A DNA stretch of 64,000 bases from Salsuginibacillus kocurii DSM 18087 (GCF_000377705.1 NZ_KB898623.1:124001-188000), one strand, 5' to 3'. Shown: positions 11,589 to 21,535, numbered from the stretch's first letter. Program-made: numbers and translations. The notes: generated by a model not told the origin, from the sequence alone.

Positions 11589-13259
11589 ATGAAGCAATTA
11601 GAAGAACATCAAGTAGCTGCATTTTCCCTTGGAGGGCTGGGGGAAATCGGCAAAAACACTTATGTTATTGAATATAAAGATGAAATTATTTTAATTGATG
11701 CGGGGATCATGTTCCCCGAAGATGAGCTTTTAGGAATTGATTATGTCATTCCGGACTATACCTATCTCATTAAAAACAAAGAAAAAATCAAAGGGCTTTT
11801 TATCACCCATGGGCACGAAGACCACATAGGTGGGATCCCATATTTGCTTCGCGAAATTAACATCCCGATTTACGGTGGAAAATTAGCCTGCGGGCTGCTT
11901 CGTAATAAGCTCGAAGAACACGGACTTTTACGACAGACAAAAATGACTGAAATTCCTGATGAAGATGAAGTCTTTTCTTTTAAGCATCTAGCGGTGACGT
12001 TTTTTAGAACGACGCACAGCATTCCAGATTCATTTGGCATTGTGGTAAAAACCCCAGAAGGAAATATTGTTCAAACCGGTGATTTCAAATTTGACTTTAC
12101 GCCAGTGGGGGAACCAGCCAATTTAACAAAAATGGCCCAAATTGGTGAAGAAGGCGTTCTTTGTTTATTATCAGACAGTACTAACAGTGAAGTGCCGCAA
12201 TTTACAACTTCTGAATCTAAAATCGGCGAAAACATCGAAAATATATTCCGCCGTGTTGAAGGACGAGTCATTTTCGCCACCTTCGCCTCAAATATTCACC
12301 GCTTACAGCAGGTCGTTGAAGCTGCAGTGGCCCATGAGCGTAAAGTAGCTGTTTTCGGACGCAGCATGGAAGCAGCAATCGGTATCGGCCAGGAACTCGG
12401 CTATATTCGGGCACCAAAAGATACGTTTATTGAGCCATCTCAATTAAACCGCCTGCCAGACAATGAGGTAACTATCCTCTGTACCGGTTCTCAAGGTGAA
12501 CCTATGGCAGCTTTATCCCGGATTGCCTTTGGCACGCACCGGCAAATTCAAATTATTCCTGGTGATACAGTTGTTTTTTCAAGTTCTCCTATACCAGGAA
12601 ACACATTGAGTGTAAATAAAACGATCAACCAATTGTTTAGAGCAGGTGCGAACGTGATCCACGGTTCCTTAAATGATATTCACACCTCAGGGCATGGGGG
12701 CCAAGAAGAACAAAAGCTTATGCTCCGTTTAATGAAGCCTAAATACTTCATGCCCATTCACGGCGAATACCGTATGCTCGTCAACCATAAGAAATTAGCA
12801 GTTGAGTGCGGAGTTGAACCAGAAAACTGCTTTGTTATGGAAAAAGGAGATGTACTTGCCCTCTCAAAACAAGAAGCTAAAATAGTTGGAAAAGTTCCGT
12901 CTGGTTCTGTTTACGTAGACGGGCATGGAATCGGAGATATTGGTAATATTGTCTTGCGCGACCGCAGAATTTTGTCTGAAGAAGGTCTTGTCGTGGTAGT
13001 CGTAAGTCTAGATATGAAAAACTTTAAAGTTTCTTCCGGACCGGATATTATTTCACGCGGATTTGTATATATGAGAGAATCCGGAAATCTCATTAACGAT
13101 GCTCAATCACTTCTTTCCAAGCATTTGCAAGAAGTGATGAAACGACAGACTACGCAATGGTCTGAAATAAAAAATGAGATTATTGATCTTCTGTCACCTT
13201 ACCTTTATGAAAAAACAAAGCGTAAACCAATGATTCTACCAATTATCATGGAAGTGTGA
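11589..13259 (+). CDS. rnjA: Ribonuclease J1
   Basis: Beta-CASP metallo-beta-lactamase ribonuclease with endo- and 5'-3' exonuclease activity, central to mRNA turnover and 16S rRNA maturation. The 556-residue length matches the family. Metal ligands H74, H76, D78 and H79 are in the [10 protein letters not shown] motif. The beta-CASP motifs follow ([16 protein letters not shown], and [12 protein letters not shown]), with [11 protein letters not shown] near the end of the catalytic core and a C-terminal dimerisation domain. Confidence 0.98.
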   Translation: MKQLEEHQVAAFSLGGLGEIGKNTYVIEYKDEIILIDAGIMFPEDELLGIDYVIPDYTYLIKNKEKIKGLFITHGHEDHIGGIPYLLREINIPIYGGKLACGLLRNKLEEHGLLRQTKMTEIPDEDEVFSFKHLAVTFFRTTHSIPDSFGIVVKTPEGNIVQTGDFKFDFTPVGEPANLTKMAQIGEEGVLCLLSDSTNSEVPQFTTSESKIGENIENIFRRVEGRVIFATFASNIHRLQQVVEAAVAHERKVAVFGRSMEAAIGIGQELGYIRAPKDTFIEPSQLNRLPDNEVTILCTGSQGEPMAALSRIAFGTHRQIQIIPGDTVVFSSSPIPGNTLSVNKTINQLFRAGANVIHGSLNDIHTSGHGGQEEQKLMLRLMKPKYFMPIHGEYRMLVNHKKLAVECGVEPENCFVMEKGDVLALSKQEAKIVGKVPSGSVYVDGHGIGDIGNIVLRDRRILSEEGLVVVVVSLDMKNFKVSSGPDIISRGFVYMRESGNLINDAQSLLSKHLQEVMKRQTTQWSEIKNEIIDLLSPYLYEKTKRKPMILPIIMEV

Positions 13260-13309
13260 AAATTAATAGAAACGAGATGTAAATGCAGTCATCTCAGCAC
13301 GCCTACAAC

Positions 13310-13352
13310 AACCCCCCTTTTTTGCTTACTAGCTTAAAAGGGGGGGTTATTT
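13310..13352. terminator. Convergent terminator rnjA / ktrC
   Basis: AACCCCCCTTTT and AAAAGGGGGGGTT form a strong G:C stem flanked by U-rich tracts on both strands. It lies between two convergent genes. Confidence 0.85.
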
Positions 13353-13368
13353 ATATAAAGGGTTTGCT

Positions 13369-14034
13369 TCAATTCTCATCAATCCAGTGATTTTCAAGGC
13401 GGTTAATATCCTTGTCTGCTCCAATCACAATCAATACATCATTCTGTTTAATCTCTTCTTCAGGCCATGGAGATACTTTAATATCTTCTCCCCGTTTTAT
13501 CGCAAGTATATTACAACCATATTTTGAACGAAAATCTAAATCGATAATCGTTTCCCCACCAATCGTTTTCCCTGCTACAAGCTCTACGATACTATACTCA
13601 TCAGAGAGCTCTAGATAATCTAGCACGTTTTCTGAAACAATATTATGGGCAATCCTTACCCCGATATCCCGTTCAGGATGAACAATTTCATGAGCACCAA
13701 TTTTATTTAATACTTTTTCATGATAATCATTTTGAGCTTTTACGGTAATATGGCCCACTGCCATTTCATCTAGAATTAGAGTAGTAAGAATGCTGGCCTG
13801 AATATTATCACCAATAGCAACAATTACATGATCAAAGTTACCTATGCCCAGTCCTCTTAATGCTTTTTCATCGGTACTATCCGCAATCGCTGCCTGTGTC
13901 ACAATGGCAGCATATTCATTTACTTTCTCTTCATCGGTATCAATCGCCAGTACTTCCATACCTTCTTCTACAAGCGATTTACATATGCTCCCCCCGAAAC
14001 GACCGAGCCCGATGACAGCAAACTGCTTTTTCAC
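13369..14034 (-). CDS. ktrC: Ktr potassium channel regulatory subunit (RCK)
   Basis: Cytoplasmic gating ring subunit of a Ktr potassium uptake system. The N-terminal RCK_N domain has the nucleotide-binding motif GLGRFGGS (residues 9-16), with the acidic D at the end of strand 2 (AIDTDEEKV). The C-terminal RCK_C domain (ISV/IVELVAGKTIGG onward) is the c-di-AMP-responsive part in homologues. I chose the GTG at 14032-14034 behind GGAGGGA, giving 221 residues, the size of B. subtilis KtrC. It stands alone without a KtrB/D partner here, as usual for ktrC. Confidence 0.93.
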   Translation of the reverse strand: MKKQFAVIGLGRFGGSICKSLVEEGMEVLAIDTDEEKVNEYAAIVTQAAIADSTDEKALRGLGIGNFDHVIVAIGDNIQASILTTLILDEMAVGHITVKAQNDYHEKVLNKIGAHEIVHPERDIGVRIAHNIVSENVLDYLELSDEYSIVELVAGKTIGGETIIDLDFRSKYGCNILAIKRGEDIKVSPWPEEEIKQNDVLIVIGADKDINRLENHWIDEN

Positions 14035-14179
14035 ATTCAATCCCTCCGACCCTTCCAACATATGTACGTCTGCTCCTATTGTACATAAACCCTATTTAAA
14101 AACAAAGCTATGTTTTCCCCATCCCTAATACAAGACAATAAACGTAACAACGTTTTATTAGAGGCGTCCCTGTAAAGGC

Positions 14180-14500
14180 ATGAGCAACCACTAGCGTTGT
14201 AAATGTATCCACACAAGAAGAAGTGCCGGACAATTGCCTCCCCAGTTTTTGGTTTGCGCCTTCATTCATCCCCTTTCTGCGGATGAACCACCTGGTCTCC
14301 TAGAGCGTGGACTTCCTGAGGAGATGCAAGTGTTACTGCGGGAAAGAAGACACGGCGAGGTCAAATGAAGTGAAGACCAAGCCGATGTCACTCTGGCCTG
14401 TGGTGAAAGCATCCGCATGAAGCGAAGACTGCAAACATTATATGGAAAGCTTACATAATGATCGAAGAACCGGTGGAGAGTTTTGCAACGCTAGTGATGA
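14180..14500 (+). repeat. Decayed Bacillaceae interspersed repeat, copy A2
   Basis: It aligns with copy A1 (opposite strand) and with A3 at 32.7-32.9 kb. Shared core: AAGAAGACACGGCGA ... GACCAAGCCGATGTC ... GTGAAAGCATCCGC. No open frame of interest is seen in 14035-14550. Confidence 0.6.
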
Positions 14501-14550
14501 CCAACAGAGAAAGAAGCTAACCTTTTCAACAGGTCAGCTCCTTAGATAAT

Positions 14551-15024
14551 CTATTCAGATGTTTCTTCAGCTTTCCGCTGTTTATCAAGCACGCGGTTAA
14601 CGCGTTTAGTTAACATTTTCATTCCGCCACCGCCAGCTTGGAAATGGCGAAGAGCGCCATCTTTATCAAATACATAATAAGCTGGCACATATTCATTTTC
14701 AAACGCATCGGTCAATTTGTGTTCGTTATCTACAAAGATTGGCTGAGTAATGCCATGTTCCTTTGCTGTTTCCTCGATGCTATCAAGATCTAAGTCTTTT
14801 TCGGACCGCGGCATATGCACAGCTATTACATTTAATTCATCTTTATACTCATCTCTAAATTCATTTACATTTGGCATTGCTTCCTTACACAAACCGCAAC
14901 TCACTGACCAGAAGTGAACAAGTGTCGGTTTATCGCCAACTAATTCGTCTTTAGAAACTTCTTGGTTAATCCATTTGGTTGCGCCTGATAGTTCTGGCAT
15001 CTCTGAGCGAAGCTTTAAACCCAT
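14551..15024 (-). CDS. ykuV: Thiol-disulfide oxidoreductase YkuV
   Basis: Cytoplasmic thioredoxin-fold reductase with CGLC active site (C43, C46) in FWSVSCGLCKEAM. No signal peptide or membrane anchor is present, unlike ResA/StoA. The start at 15022-15024 (MGLKLRSEMPEL, 157 residues) has AAGGAGGAAGTGAA in front; the upstream MHELH... extension is rejected. It follows ykuU in the same operon, as in B. subtilis, where the pair acts as peroxiredoxin plus thioredoxin-like reductase. Confidence 0.92.
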   Translation of the reverse strand: MGLKLRSEMPELSGATKWINQEVSKDELVGDKPTLVHFWSVSCGLCKEAMPNVNEFRDEYKDELNVIAVHMPRSEKDLDLDSIEETAKEHGITQPIFVDNEHKLTDAFENEYVPAYYVFDKDGALRHFQAGGGGMKMLTKRVNRVLDKQRKAEETSE

Positions 15025-15066
15025 TTCACTTCCTCCTTTGTGACTGTGTAACTCATGCATTGGTTA

Positions 15067-15098
15067 GAAAAGGTCTAACATCAATGCTAGACCTTTTC
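15067..15098 (-). promoter_or_regulatory. Intercistronic hairpin ykuU-ykuV
   Basis: A perfect 11-bp inverted repeat GAAAAGGTCTA / TAGACCTTTTC with a 10-nt loop lies between the two genes. There is only a short T-tract after it on the minus strand, so it may act as an attenuating terminator or stability element. Confidence 0.6.
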
Positions 15099-15121
15099 GT
15101 TACTTCATTTAATTCCTTCGA

Positions 15122-15673
15122 TTATACGTTTAATGTTTCTTGGCCTGGCTTCCAGTTCGCCGGGCAAAGTCCACCTGTTTGTAGAGCTTGAAGCACGCGA
15201 AGTGTCTCATCAACATCACGGCCTACATCGTTGTGGTTTACAACAGAGTACACAAGCTCTCCTTCTGGGTTAATAATGAAGAGACCGCGTAGTGCAACGC
15301 CTTCTTCTTCGATTAAAACACCATAGTCACGGGAGACTTTGTGATTCGTGTCGGCTGCTAGCGGATAATTCAAGTCGCCAAGACCGTTTTCGTCACGGGA
15401 AGTGTTAATCCATGCTTTGTGTGTATGAACAGTATCAGTTGAAACACCGATCACTTCTGCATCAAGGTCTTCAAAGTCTTCGTAACGATCAGACATTGCC
15501 TGGATTTCAGTAGGACATACAAACGTGAAGTCCATTGGATAGAAGAAAAGGACAGTCCATTTGTCTTCTTTCATTACGCCTTCCAAACTTACTTTGTCAA
15601 ACTCTTTATTTGGAAGAACCGCATCCATTTCAAACCGTGGAGCTTGTTTTGCTACCATACGTTTTTCACTCAT
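15122..15673 (-). CDS. ykuU: 2-Cys peroxiredoxin (AhpC/Prx1 type)
   Basis: Thiol peroxidase reducing hydrogen peroxide and organic peroxides. Peroxidatic C53 is in the motif DFTFVCPTE, and resolving C170 is in GGLCPANW. The 183-residue protein starting MSEKRMVAKQ has a TAGGAGGTC ribosome binding site. It is nearly collinear with B. subtilis YkuU and precedes ykuV, its probable reductase. The promoter overlaps a PerR-like half-palindrome, so peroxide regulation is possible. Confidence 0.96.
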   Translation of the reverse strand: MSEKRMVAKQAPRFEMDAVLPNKEFDKVSLEGVMKEDKWTVLFFYPMDFTFVCPTEIQAMSDRYEDFEDLDAEVIGVSTDTVHTHKAWINTSRDENGLGDLNYPLAADTNHKVSRDYGVLIEEEGVALRGLFIINPEGELVYSVVNHNDVGRDVDETLRVLQALQTGGLCPANWKPGQETLNV

Positions 15674-15715
15674 AGTAAAAGACCTCCTAAGTAAATTAGC
15701 TCTTTGTTTTGTGAA

Positions 15716-15753
15716 CAAGAATCATTATAATCTAAGAACTCATGTTACGTCAA
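15716..15753 (-). promoter_or_regulatory. ykuU promoter with a PerR-like box
   Basis: On the minus strand TTGACG and TATAAT are 18 bp apart. The -10 box lies inside TTATAATGATTCTTG (15716-15730), which matches 11 of 14 defined positions of the PerR operator TTATAAT-N-ATTATAA. The promoter is well supported; PerR binding is inference. Confidence 0.6.
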
Positions 15754-15994
15754 TAAATGCGATGTTCTTGCAATGTACTCGAAGCTATATCGCCTTCAAT
15801 TCGATCCTTGGCCCTGCAGTTTGGATTTCGTTAATAAAAGGAGGTGCTAATTAGCTTCTCTTTAGTTTTTATTCATAAATGACAACTACTGCCGACAATA
15901 ACTTGACCTCACTTAAAAGCATACCCAACCTTGGCTTTAAAAACATGCGTAACATTTTCCCTTTTAGTTGATAACTAAACATGTCATACTTTGT

Positions 15995-16022
15995 TTGCTT
16001 TCATCAAATTTTAAGGTATAGT
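15995..16022 (+). promoter_or_regulatory. Candidate promoter of ykuT
   Basis: TTGCTT, 16 bp and TATAGT lie 52 bp upstream of the start codon. Confidence 0.4.
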
Positions 16023-16073
16023 ATACAGAAATCCGGGTAAAGGAAAGAAGTTGTCGAAAAGGAGTGTCAGTCA

Positions 16074-16916
16074 TTGCCACAATGGATTGAAGAAGGAATC
16101 TGGGGTGCTTTTCTCAGTGGGGCTGTGATTATCGCACTGCAAATTCTCTTAGCAGTCATTGCTTATTTTATTGCACGGGCAATCGGCAAGAAAATTATTA
16201 ACCGAAGTTTCACCCGCATGCAATCTCAAAAGAACATGCACCCTGGACGCGTCAAAACGTTAGAAAAGCTTGGTACTAGCGTTTTTTCTTATGTACTTAT
16301 CTTTATTTTCGTAACAATTATTGTAGGTATCTTCGAATTAGATATAGCCCCTCTTATTGCCAGTGCCGGTGTTATTGGTCTTGCGATTGGTTTTGGGGCA
16401 CAAGGGCTTGTAAGTGATGTAGTTACCGGATTCTTCATCTTAATGGAAAAGCAAATTGAAGTTGATGATTACATTACCATCAGCGGGCTTGATGGCGTGG
16501 TTGAAGAGGTAGGTTTGCGCACAACGCAAATTCGCGGCTTTGACGGCACCCTTCATTTCATACCTAACCGTGAAATAGGCAGTGTGAGCAATCATTCAAG
16601 GGGAAATATGCAGGCGCTTGTTGATATTAGTATTTCCTATAATGACAATGCCGACGAAGCCATTCGTGTGCTGCAAGCAGCGTGTAACCAGGTTGCCAGT
16701 GAAGAAGAAGCAATAAAAGAAGGACCGCATGTTATCGGTGTTCAAAGCCTGGGCGATTCTGATGTCGTGATTCGAATCCTTGCTCAAACGGCCAATATGG
16801 AACAATGGGGTGTGGAACGAATGCTGCGCAAAGCGGGTATGGAAGCATTGCAAACAGCCGGAATAGAGATCCCTTATCCTCATCAAGTTTATGTTCATAA
16901 AGACGAAGCAAAATAA
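16074..16916 (+). CDS. ykuT: MscS-family small-conductance mechanosensitive channel
   Basis: Tension-gated channel that releases solutes after hypo-osmotic shock. It has three N-terminal membrane segments; the pore-lining TM3 region is IASAGVIGLAIGFGAQGLVS, with the Gly/Ala spacing typical of MscS. The beta-domain (VDDYITISGLDGVVEEVGLR) and the cytoplasmic alpha/beta domain follow. The start is TTG at 16074 with AAAAGGAG upstream; no in-frame ATG exists near it. The locus matches B. subtilis ykuT, next to ykuU-ykuV. Confidence 0.92.
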   Translation: MPQWIEEGIWGAFLSGAVIIALQILLAVIAYFIARAIGKKIINRSFTRMQSQKNMHPGRVKTLEKLGTSVFSYVLIFIFVTIIVGIFELDIAPLIASAGVIGLAIGFGAQGLVSDVVTGFFILMEKQIEVDDYITISGLDGVVEEVGLRTTQIRGFDGTLHFIPNREIGSVSNHSRGNMQALVDISISYNDNADEAIRVLQAACNQVASEEEAIKEGPHVIGVQSLGDSDVVIRILAQTANMEQWGVERMLRKAGMEALQTAGIEIPYPHQVYVHKDEAK

Positions 16917-17013
16917 ATACACAGATTTGTACAAACGGCGGTTTTCACAAATCTTGACTTAAAAGCCAAAAGCAGTGGTCGTACATGTGCCTATAGTGCA
17001 GGCACAAACAGCC

Positions 17014-17060
17014 AAAAAGAAGGAGTGGATGTCTCATTAACACCCACTCCTTCTTTTTTT
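17014..17060. terminator. Bidirectional terminator ykuT / dapL
   Basis: AAAAAGAAGGAGTGG pairs with CCACTCCTTCTTTTT; A and T tracts flank the stem on both sides. It lies between convergent genes and overlaps the dapL stop. Confidence 0.85.
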
Positions 17061-18189
17061 ATTCTTTATTCATAGCGTATTCAAAATATGAAGCCACATG
17101 ATCGACTGCAAGTTTCATAGCTTCTTCATCCGGATTCAGCCTTGCATCATGCAAACCGTAAGAGCTATTGACCCCCAGCCAAAACATAACCCCTGGTATC
17201 TCATCTAAGAAGTATCCAAAATCTTCGCCAGTCATAGCTTCTTTACATTCTACTGCTTGAAGCTTGGAGTATTTATCCGTATACTCCAAGAAATCGCGTG
17301 CCAAGGATTCTTCATTATACACTTGCTTATAATTGGCTCCCCAATCAATTACTGCTTTGCATTCGTAGGAAGCTTCGATCCCTTGCACCATACTAGTAAT
17401 GCGTTTTTTCACTTCTTCCATTGAAGTAAGGGAGAGAGTGCGAATCGTCCCTTCCAAACGAGAGGTCCCTGCGATTACATTTTGTTTTGTGCCACCTTGA
17501 ATGCAGCCTACTGTTATAACAGCGGAATCAAGCGGGTCTACATTACGGGCCACAATAGATTGGAACTGTGTCACCAGAGCACTGGCTGCGACTACCATGT
17601 CATTTGCTTGATGCGGATAAGCAGCGTGTCCTCCTCTGCCTTCCAAGTCAATAAAGAGCTCAGATGTATTGGCAAAGAGCAGACCAGGGCGAGTAGCCAC
17701 TGTACCAACTGAGTATTCCGGAGCGATATGCAGTGCAAGCATCGTGTCTGGACGCCATTTGTTAAAAGGTTCTGCTTGCAGCAATGGCAAGGCTCCGCCA
17801 GGCCCTTCTTCAGCCGGTTGAAAGATAAACACCACATGGTCCAGCGGCTGCTGATGACTAAAGTAATGGAGCAATCCGTAGGCAATTGTCATATGAAGGT
17901 CATGCCCACACGCATGCATATAGCCTTCATGTTCAGAAGCGAACGCATACCCTGTCTGTTCAGCAATCGGCAATCCATCCATGTCCGTTCGGTAGCCGAA
18001 TGTTTTTCTTCCTTCTTTCCCAGTAACACGTACTAAAATCGCAGTTTTCCATGTTTCAACCTCGAGGTAATCTTGTGGCAGTTGAGCAATCAAATCAAGC
18101 AAATAGGCTTGTGTTTTTGTTTCGGCAAACCCTGGTTCCGGAAATTTGTGTAACTCTCTTCTAATTTGAATTAATTCGTCTTGCTTCAT
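17059..18189 (-). CDS. dapL: N-acetyldiaminopimelate deacetylase (M20 family)
   Basis: Metal-dependent hydrolase releasing acetate from N-acetyl-LL-diaminopimelate, the last acetyl-branch step toward LL-DAP. M20 motifs visible: the first metal ligands in HACGHDLHM, the catalytic EE pair in [10 protein letters not shown], and H in GGHAAYP of the dimerisation domain. The 376 residues match B. subtilis YkuR. Its ATG overlaps by 1 nt the TAA of the upstream aminotransferase gene, so translation is probably coupled. A general M20 aminoacylase is the alternative, but the dapH context favours DapL. Confidence 0.9.
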   Translation of the reverse strand: MKQDELIQIRRELHKFPEPGFAETKTQAYLLDLIAQLPQDYLEVETWKTAILVRVTGKEGRKTFGYRTDMDGLPIAEQTGYAFASEHEGYMHACGHDLHMTIAYGLLHYFSHQQPLDHVVFIFQPAEEGPGGALPLLQAEPFNKWRPDTMLALHIAPEYSVGTVATRPGLLFANTSELFIDLEGRGGHAAYPHQANDMVVAASALVTQFQSIVARNVDPLDSAVITVGCIQGGTKQNVIAGTSRLEGTIRTLSLTSMEEVKKRITSMVQGIEASYECKAVIDWGANYKQVYNEESLARDFLEYTDKYSKLQAVECKEAMTGEDFGYFLDEIPGVMFWLGVNSSYGLHDARLNPDEEAMKLAVDHVASYFEYAMNKE

Positions 18190-19406
18190 TATGTTTCCGC
18201 TCCTTCGCGGGATTTTGGCAACAGCTTTCTCATACTGCTTATAAAGTCATCAATTTCTTCGAATGTTAATGTCAGAGGCGGCAATAACCGAAGAATCGAT
18301 TGTTGGGTGATGTCTACTAAATATCCTGCTTCCATAAGTTCCTGGCGCAGTTTTTTAACTTGTCCACCTTCCATGTTCATAACCACCCCTAGCATCATCC
18401 CTTTACCCCGCACCCCGGAAATATGCTGGGGAAACTCTTCTGTAAGCTCCATCAGCTTCTGCCACAAATAACGTGCTCGTTCTGCCCCTTTAGTTAGTTC
18501 ATCATCTTTAAAGAGCGCATCCAGCACAGCATTTCCAAGCGCCGCGCTTAAAGGGGACGGGCCGAAAGTCGTGCCGTGGTCCCCCGGCTGAAAGGACGCC
18601 AATACTTTATCGCCGGCAATAAGGCCGCCAAGAGGAAGGCCCCCGCCGACCCCTTTTGCAAATAAGACAATATCTGGTGATACATCGCAATGCTGATAAG
18701 CAAATAAAGTACCGGTGCGCCCATTCCCGGTCTGAATCTCATCCATGATAAACAATGTGCCGTACTCATTACACAACTGAGCCGCTACCGAAATGTATTC
18801 TTCAGATAAAGGTACGATTCCCCCAGAGCCTAATACTGGTTCCATCAAAACGGCAGCTGGCTTGTGCTCAGCTAATGTGCGACGCAATTGTTCAATATCT
18901 TCTGCCTCGCTTTCATATACGGGAAAATCAGCCGCAGGGAAGTCCTGGTAAACGCCTTCCTGGCGCGTCAACTGAATAGTACCGAGCGTGCGACCATGAA
19001 AGCTGTTTTTTAAAACGACAATGCCCTTTTTAGCTTCTGTTTCAGCTTTAGCCCACTTGTGGACCAGCTTTACCGCAGCTTCAGTCGCTTCAGCTCCCGA
19101 GTTAGCAAAAAATACTTTTCCCGGAATGGAGTGCTCCACTAATCGTTTGGCCAAGGTTACCGCCGGTGGAGCAACGAAGTAATTGGATATATGCAAAAAT
19201 GATTTCCCTTGTTCTTCTAACGCCTGCATAATTCTAGGATGGGAATGCCCCAGCACATTTACCGCCAATCCGGTAAATAAATCCATATAGCTATTTCCAT
19301 CCGCGTCAATTAACGTGTTGCCCTCAGCGCTTTCAATTGCAAGCGGAAGCCGATTATAAGTCGGCATGATATAAGTTTGATCAAGTTCCAGCCAATCTTG
19401 ATTCAA
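18189..19406 (-). CDS. Class III aminotransferase, likely N-acetyl-LL-DAP / acetylornithine type
   Basis: PLP enzyme of the ArgD/GabT group, 405 residues. Visible landmarks: [15 protein letters not shown] (PLP phosphate), SFHGRT, the cofactor-ring Asp in [13 protein letters not shown], the PLP-binding Lys in [13 protein letters not shown], and [13 protein letters not shown]. The TTG start has AGAGGAGG 9 nt upstream. It sits between dapH and dapL, which makes the missing aminotransferase step of the acetyl-DAP pathway its most likely job. B. subtilis uses a different-fold class I/II enzyme (PatA) encoded elsewhere. A true acetylornithine aminotransferase remains possible. Confidence 0.8.
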   Translation of the reverse strand: MNQDWLELDQTYIMPTYNRLPLAIESAEGNTLIDADGNSYMDLFTGLAVNVLGHSHPRIMQALEEQGKSFLHISNYFVAPPAVTLAKRLVEHSIPGKVFFANSGAEATEAAVKLVHKWAKAETEAKKGIVVLKNSFHGRTLGTIQLTRQEGVYQDFPAADFPVYESEAEDIEQLRRTLAEHKPAAVLMEPVLGSGGIVPLSEEYISVAAQLCNEYGTLFIMDEIQTGNGRTGTLFAYQHCDVSPDIVLFAKGVGGGLPLGGLIAGDKVLASFQPGDHGTTFGPSPLSAALGNAVLDALFKDDELTKGAERARYLWQKLMELTEEFPQHISGVRGKGMMLGVVMNMEGGQVKKLRQELMEAGYLVDITQQSILRLLPPLTLTFEEIDDFISSMRKLLPKSREGAET

Positions 19407-19470
19407 GGTTTCCCAACCTCCTCTATTTCCCTTTGTTTATGTTCTTTACATTTCGTATTTATTTAGCAAT

Positions 19471-19502
19471 GTATATACGATAGCTCATGAGCTATTTTAC
19501 AA
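19471..19502 (-). promoter_or_regulatory. Promoter with a 16-bp perfect palindrome in its spacer
   Basis: On the minus strand TTGTAA and TATATA are 19 bp apart, with ATAGCTCATGAGCTAT (19480-19495, perfect palindrome) filling the spacer. A long spacer with a central palindrome is the layout of MerR-type promoters. It would drive the aminotransferase-dapL pair. Confidence 0.45.
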
Positions 19503-19524
19503 CACTTTTTCCTTATGTAAATAG

Positions 19525-19550
19525 AAGACTCCCGCCACAGCGGGAGTCTT
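19525..19550 (-). terminator. Terminator after dapH
   Basis: An 11-bp stem AAGACTCCCGC / GCGGGAGTCTT with a 4-nt loop lies 10 bp after the dapH stop. It separates dapH from the downstream aminotransferase-dapL pair. Confidence 0.7.
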
Positions 19551-19559
19551 TTGAATCAA

Positions 19560-20276
19560 TTAATCATTTAAGCGGCGAAGTTCTGCTTTAATTTCTGTTT
19601 TTCCTTTTGTTTGCTCATCAATTTCTTTTAATACGCGAGCTGGCGTTCCCGCAACAACTGTGTTCGGTGGTACGTCTTCAGTAACAATAGCACCAGCAGC
19701 TACTACTGCACCTTCTCCGACTGTTACCCCTTCAAGCACTACACAGTTCGCACCAATGACAACACCGTCTTCAATGATAACAGGTTGAGCAGAAGGAGGC
19801 TCAATAACTCCTGCTAGCACGGTACCTGCTCCAACGTGACAATTTTTACCTACAGTGGCACGGCCGCCCATTGCCACATTCATATCAATCATTGTCCCTT
19901 CGCCAATAACGCAGCCAATATTAATAGTAGCTCCCATCATAATAACTGCATTATCGCCGATTTCAACCTGATCGCGAATCGTAGCACCTGGTTCAATACG
20001 TGCTTGAATATCTTTTTGGTCAAGAAGTGGAATTGCGGAATTACGACGGTCATTTTCGACTACATAATCTTCAATTTTGGCCTGATTTGCTTCAAGCACT
20101 TCTTTAATCTCTTTCCATTCGCCAAACAGTACACCTGTATCGCCATAGAGGAATGTTTTCGTTTCGCTGCCGAAATCAATTCCTTCTAGCTCTCCTTTAA
20201 TATGTACCTTTACCGGTGTTGACTTTTCACTTTCTGAAATAAAACGAATAATTTCATTCGCATCCATCATGGACAT
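19560..20276 (-). CDS. dapH: Tetrahydrodipicolinate N-acetyltransferase
   Basis: Transfers acetyl from acetyl-CoA to tetrahydrodipicolinate, opening the acetyl branch of lysine/meso-DAP synthesis. The 238 residues from the ATG at 20274-20276 ([12 protein letters not shown]) follow AGGAGGAGA. The N-terminal domain resembles B. subtilis DapH closely ([18 protein letters not shown]). From about residue 90 there is a left-handed beta-helix of hexapeptide repeats ([20 protein letters not shown] and onward), with the [17 protein letters not shown] loop. It is separated from its pathway partners by a hairpin. Confidence 0.96.
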   Translation of the reverse strand: MSMMDANEIIRFISESEKSTPVKVHIKGELEGIDFGSETKTFLYGDTGVLFGEWKEIKEVLEANQAKIEDYVVENDRRNSAIPLLDQKDIQARIEPGATIRDQVEIGDNAVIMMGATINIGCVIGEGTMIDMNVAMGGRATVGKNCHVGAGTVLAGVIEPPSAQPVIIEDGVVIGANCVVLEGVTVGEGAVVAAGAIVTEDVPPNTVVAGTPARVLKEIDEQTKGKTEIKAELRRLND

Positions 20277-20646
20277 ATACAATCTCCTCCTCATTTCTTT
20301 CCTTTAGCTTACCACAGCTTATCCCCTTCAAAAAAGCATGAAGGCCTTTCTTTCCCACTGCGTTCAAGCCAACTGTATTATTGTATCATGAGCGGCCGTT
20401 AACGACTATATGTATGTTTCTCCAACTGTTAAGCAGGAACCTGCCTTGTTCCTGTCAAAATATATTAATGATGCTGTTTTTACTATAAGGCCGTATTTTT
20501 TTATTAAGGCTTTTTGGTGACCGCCATACTTGTTTTTCATGTAGCACTTAAACAAGTGTGCCTGCTCTTTCGCTTATAGCAAAGTTGTCTCTCCCTTTAT
20601 ATTAGTTAAAACGAACAATTATTCACTATTGTAGGAGGTTTTAAAC
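20277..20646. other. Divergent region dapH / rraA
   Basis: No gene is seen. A short hairpin CAGGAAC/GTTCCTG lies at 20434-20454. On the minus strand TTAACG with TAATAC 16 bp on could be the dapH promoter, but the match is weak. Confidence 0.3.
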
Positions 20647-21126
20647 ATGAATGTTCCGACAGCTGATATTTGTGATAAGTATCCTGAGCAAGTGCAACTA
20701 GCTTCAATTCCTTTCCACTCCTATGGAAAAAAACAATCCTTTGCTGGTCCTATCGCTACCGTACATGTACATGAAGATAATGTTCTGGTGGAACAAGCAT
20801 TAAACGATGTACCCGAAGGAACAGTACTCGTTGTCGATGGTGAAGGGTCTAAAGCCTGTGCTTTAATGGGAGATCGACTGGCAGCCATTGCCCAAGACCG
20901 CAGCCTGGCTGGAGTGATTATTAATGGCTGCATTCGTGACTCGGCAGAAATAAATGACCTGGACACTGGCATATTTGCATTAGGCACGAACCCATTTAAA
21001 TCTAAGAAAAGTGGGGACGGCCAACGCGATGTCCAACTTACCTTTGCAAGCCTTACGTGGAAGCCGAATATGTGGGTCTATGCTGACGAGGATGGAATTT
21101 TACTAACGGAGTCAAAGCTTCAATAG
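20647..21126 (+). CDS. rraA: RraA-family protein (HMG/oxaloacetate aldolase type)
   Basis: A 159-residue RraA-fold protein. The class II aldolase signature D-X20-R-D is intact (D76, R97, D98, in GDRLAAIAQDR and NGCIRDSAE), so it may act as 4-hydroxy-4-methyl-2-oxoglutarate or oxaloacetate aldolase. RNase E inhibition is unlikely in a Bacillus, which lacks RNase E. A strong GTAGGAGGTTTTAAAC precedes the ATG. A second, broken copy of this gene exists at 25756-26240. Downstream lies an IS fragment and the tail of an aceA copy. Confidence 0.88.
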   Translation: MNVPTADICDKYPEQVQLASIPFHSYGKKQSFAGPIATVHVHEDNVLVEQALNDVPEGTVLVVDGEGSKACALMGDRLAAIAQDRSLAGVIINGCIRDSAEINDLDTGIFALGTNPFKSKKSGDGQRDVQLTFASLTWKPNMWVYADEDGILLTESKLQ

Positions 21127-21317
21127 AACGAACCTAGATACATCGCAGCAAACAAACATAAAACAGTTAATGGTAGCAGTGGGAGCAACCAAGCCTGCAG
21201 GCCTGAAAGGTAACGCAGCATACGGAGGACCAGCTGTAAACACAAGCACAGATGAGGGAGGGGCTTTCCCAAAAGGGTAGCTCCTTCCCTATTTATCTCA
21301 ATTCTAGTACTAAAATA

Positions 21318-21530
21318 AAGAGATCATCCTTTTACTGAAATGAATAGGAACCACACTAACCACAAGAAAGGATGATCTCTTAAGTTTAAAGATTAATCCA
21401 TGGGACCACTCGTTCTATCACTGAATTTTAGTGATTTAATTCCAGAAACTCAGGGTTCACGTGTGATACACAAATTGATTGAACAGGTGGAGGACCAGCT
21501 TTTAACTATATCTTCTTACAAAGCTCTTTC
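21318..21530 (+). mobile_element. IS1182-type transposase fragment with terminal palindrome
   Basis: A perfect 15-bp inverted repeat (21318-21332 / 21367-21381, AAGAGATCATCCTTT) precedes an ATG at 21400. The next 40 codons (LVLSLNFSDLIPETQGSRVI, then HKLIEQVEDQLL) look like the N-terminus of an IS1182-family transposase. The match breaks off at about 21520, where sequence runs into the aceA remnant. More than 90 percent of the element is missing. Confidence 0.6.
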
Positions 21531-21535
21531 TTACT

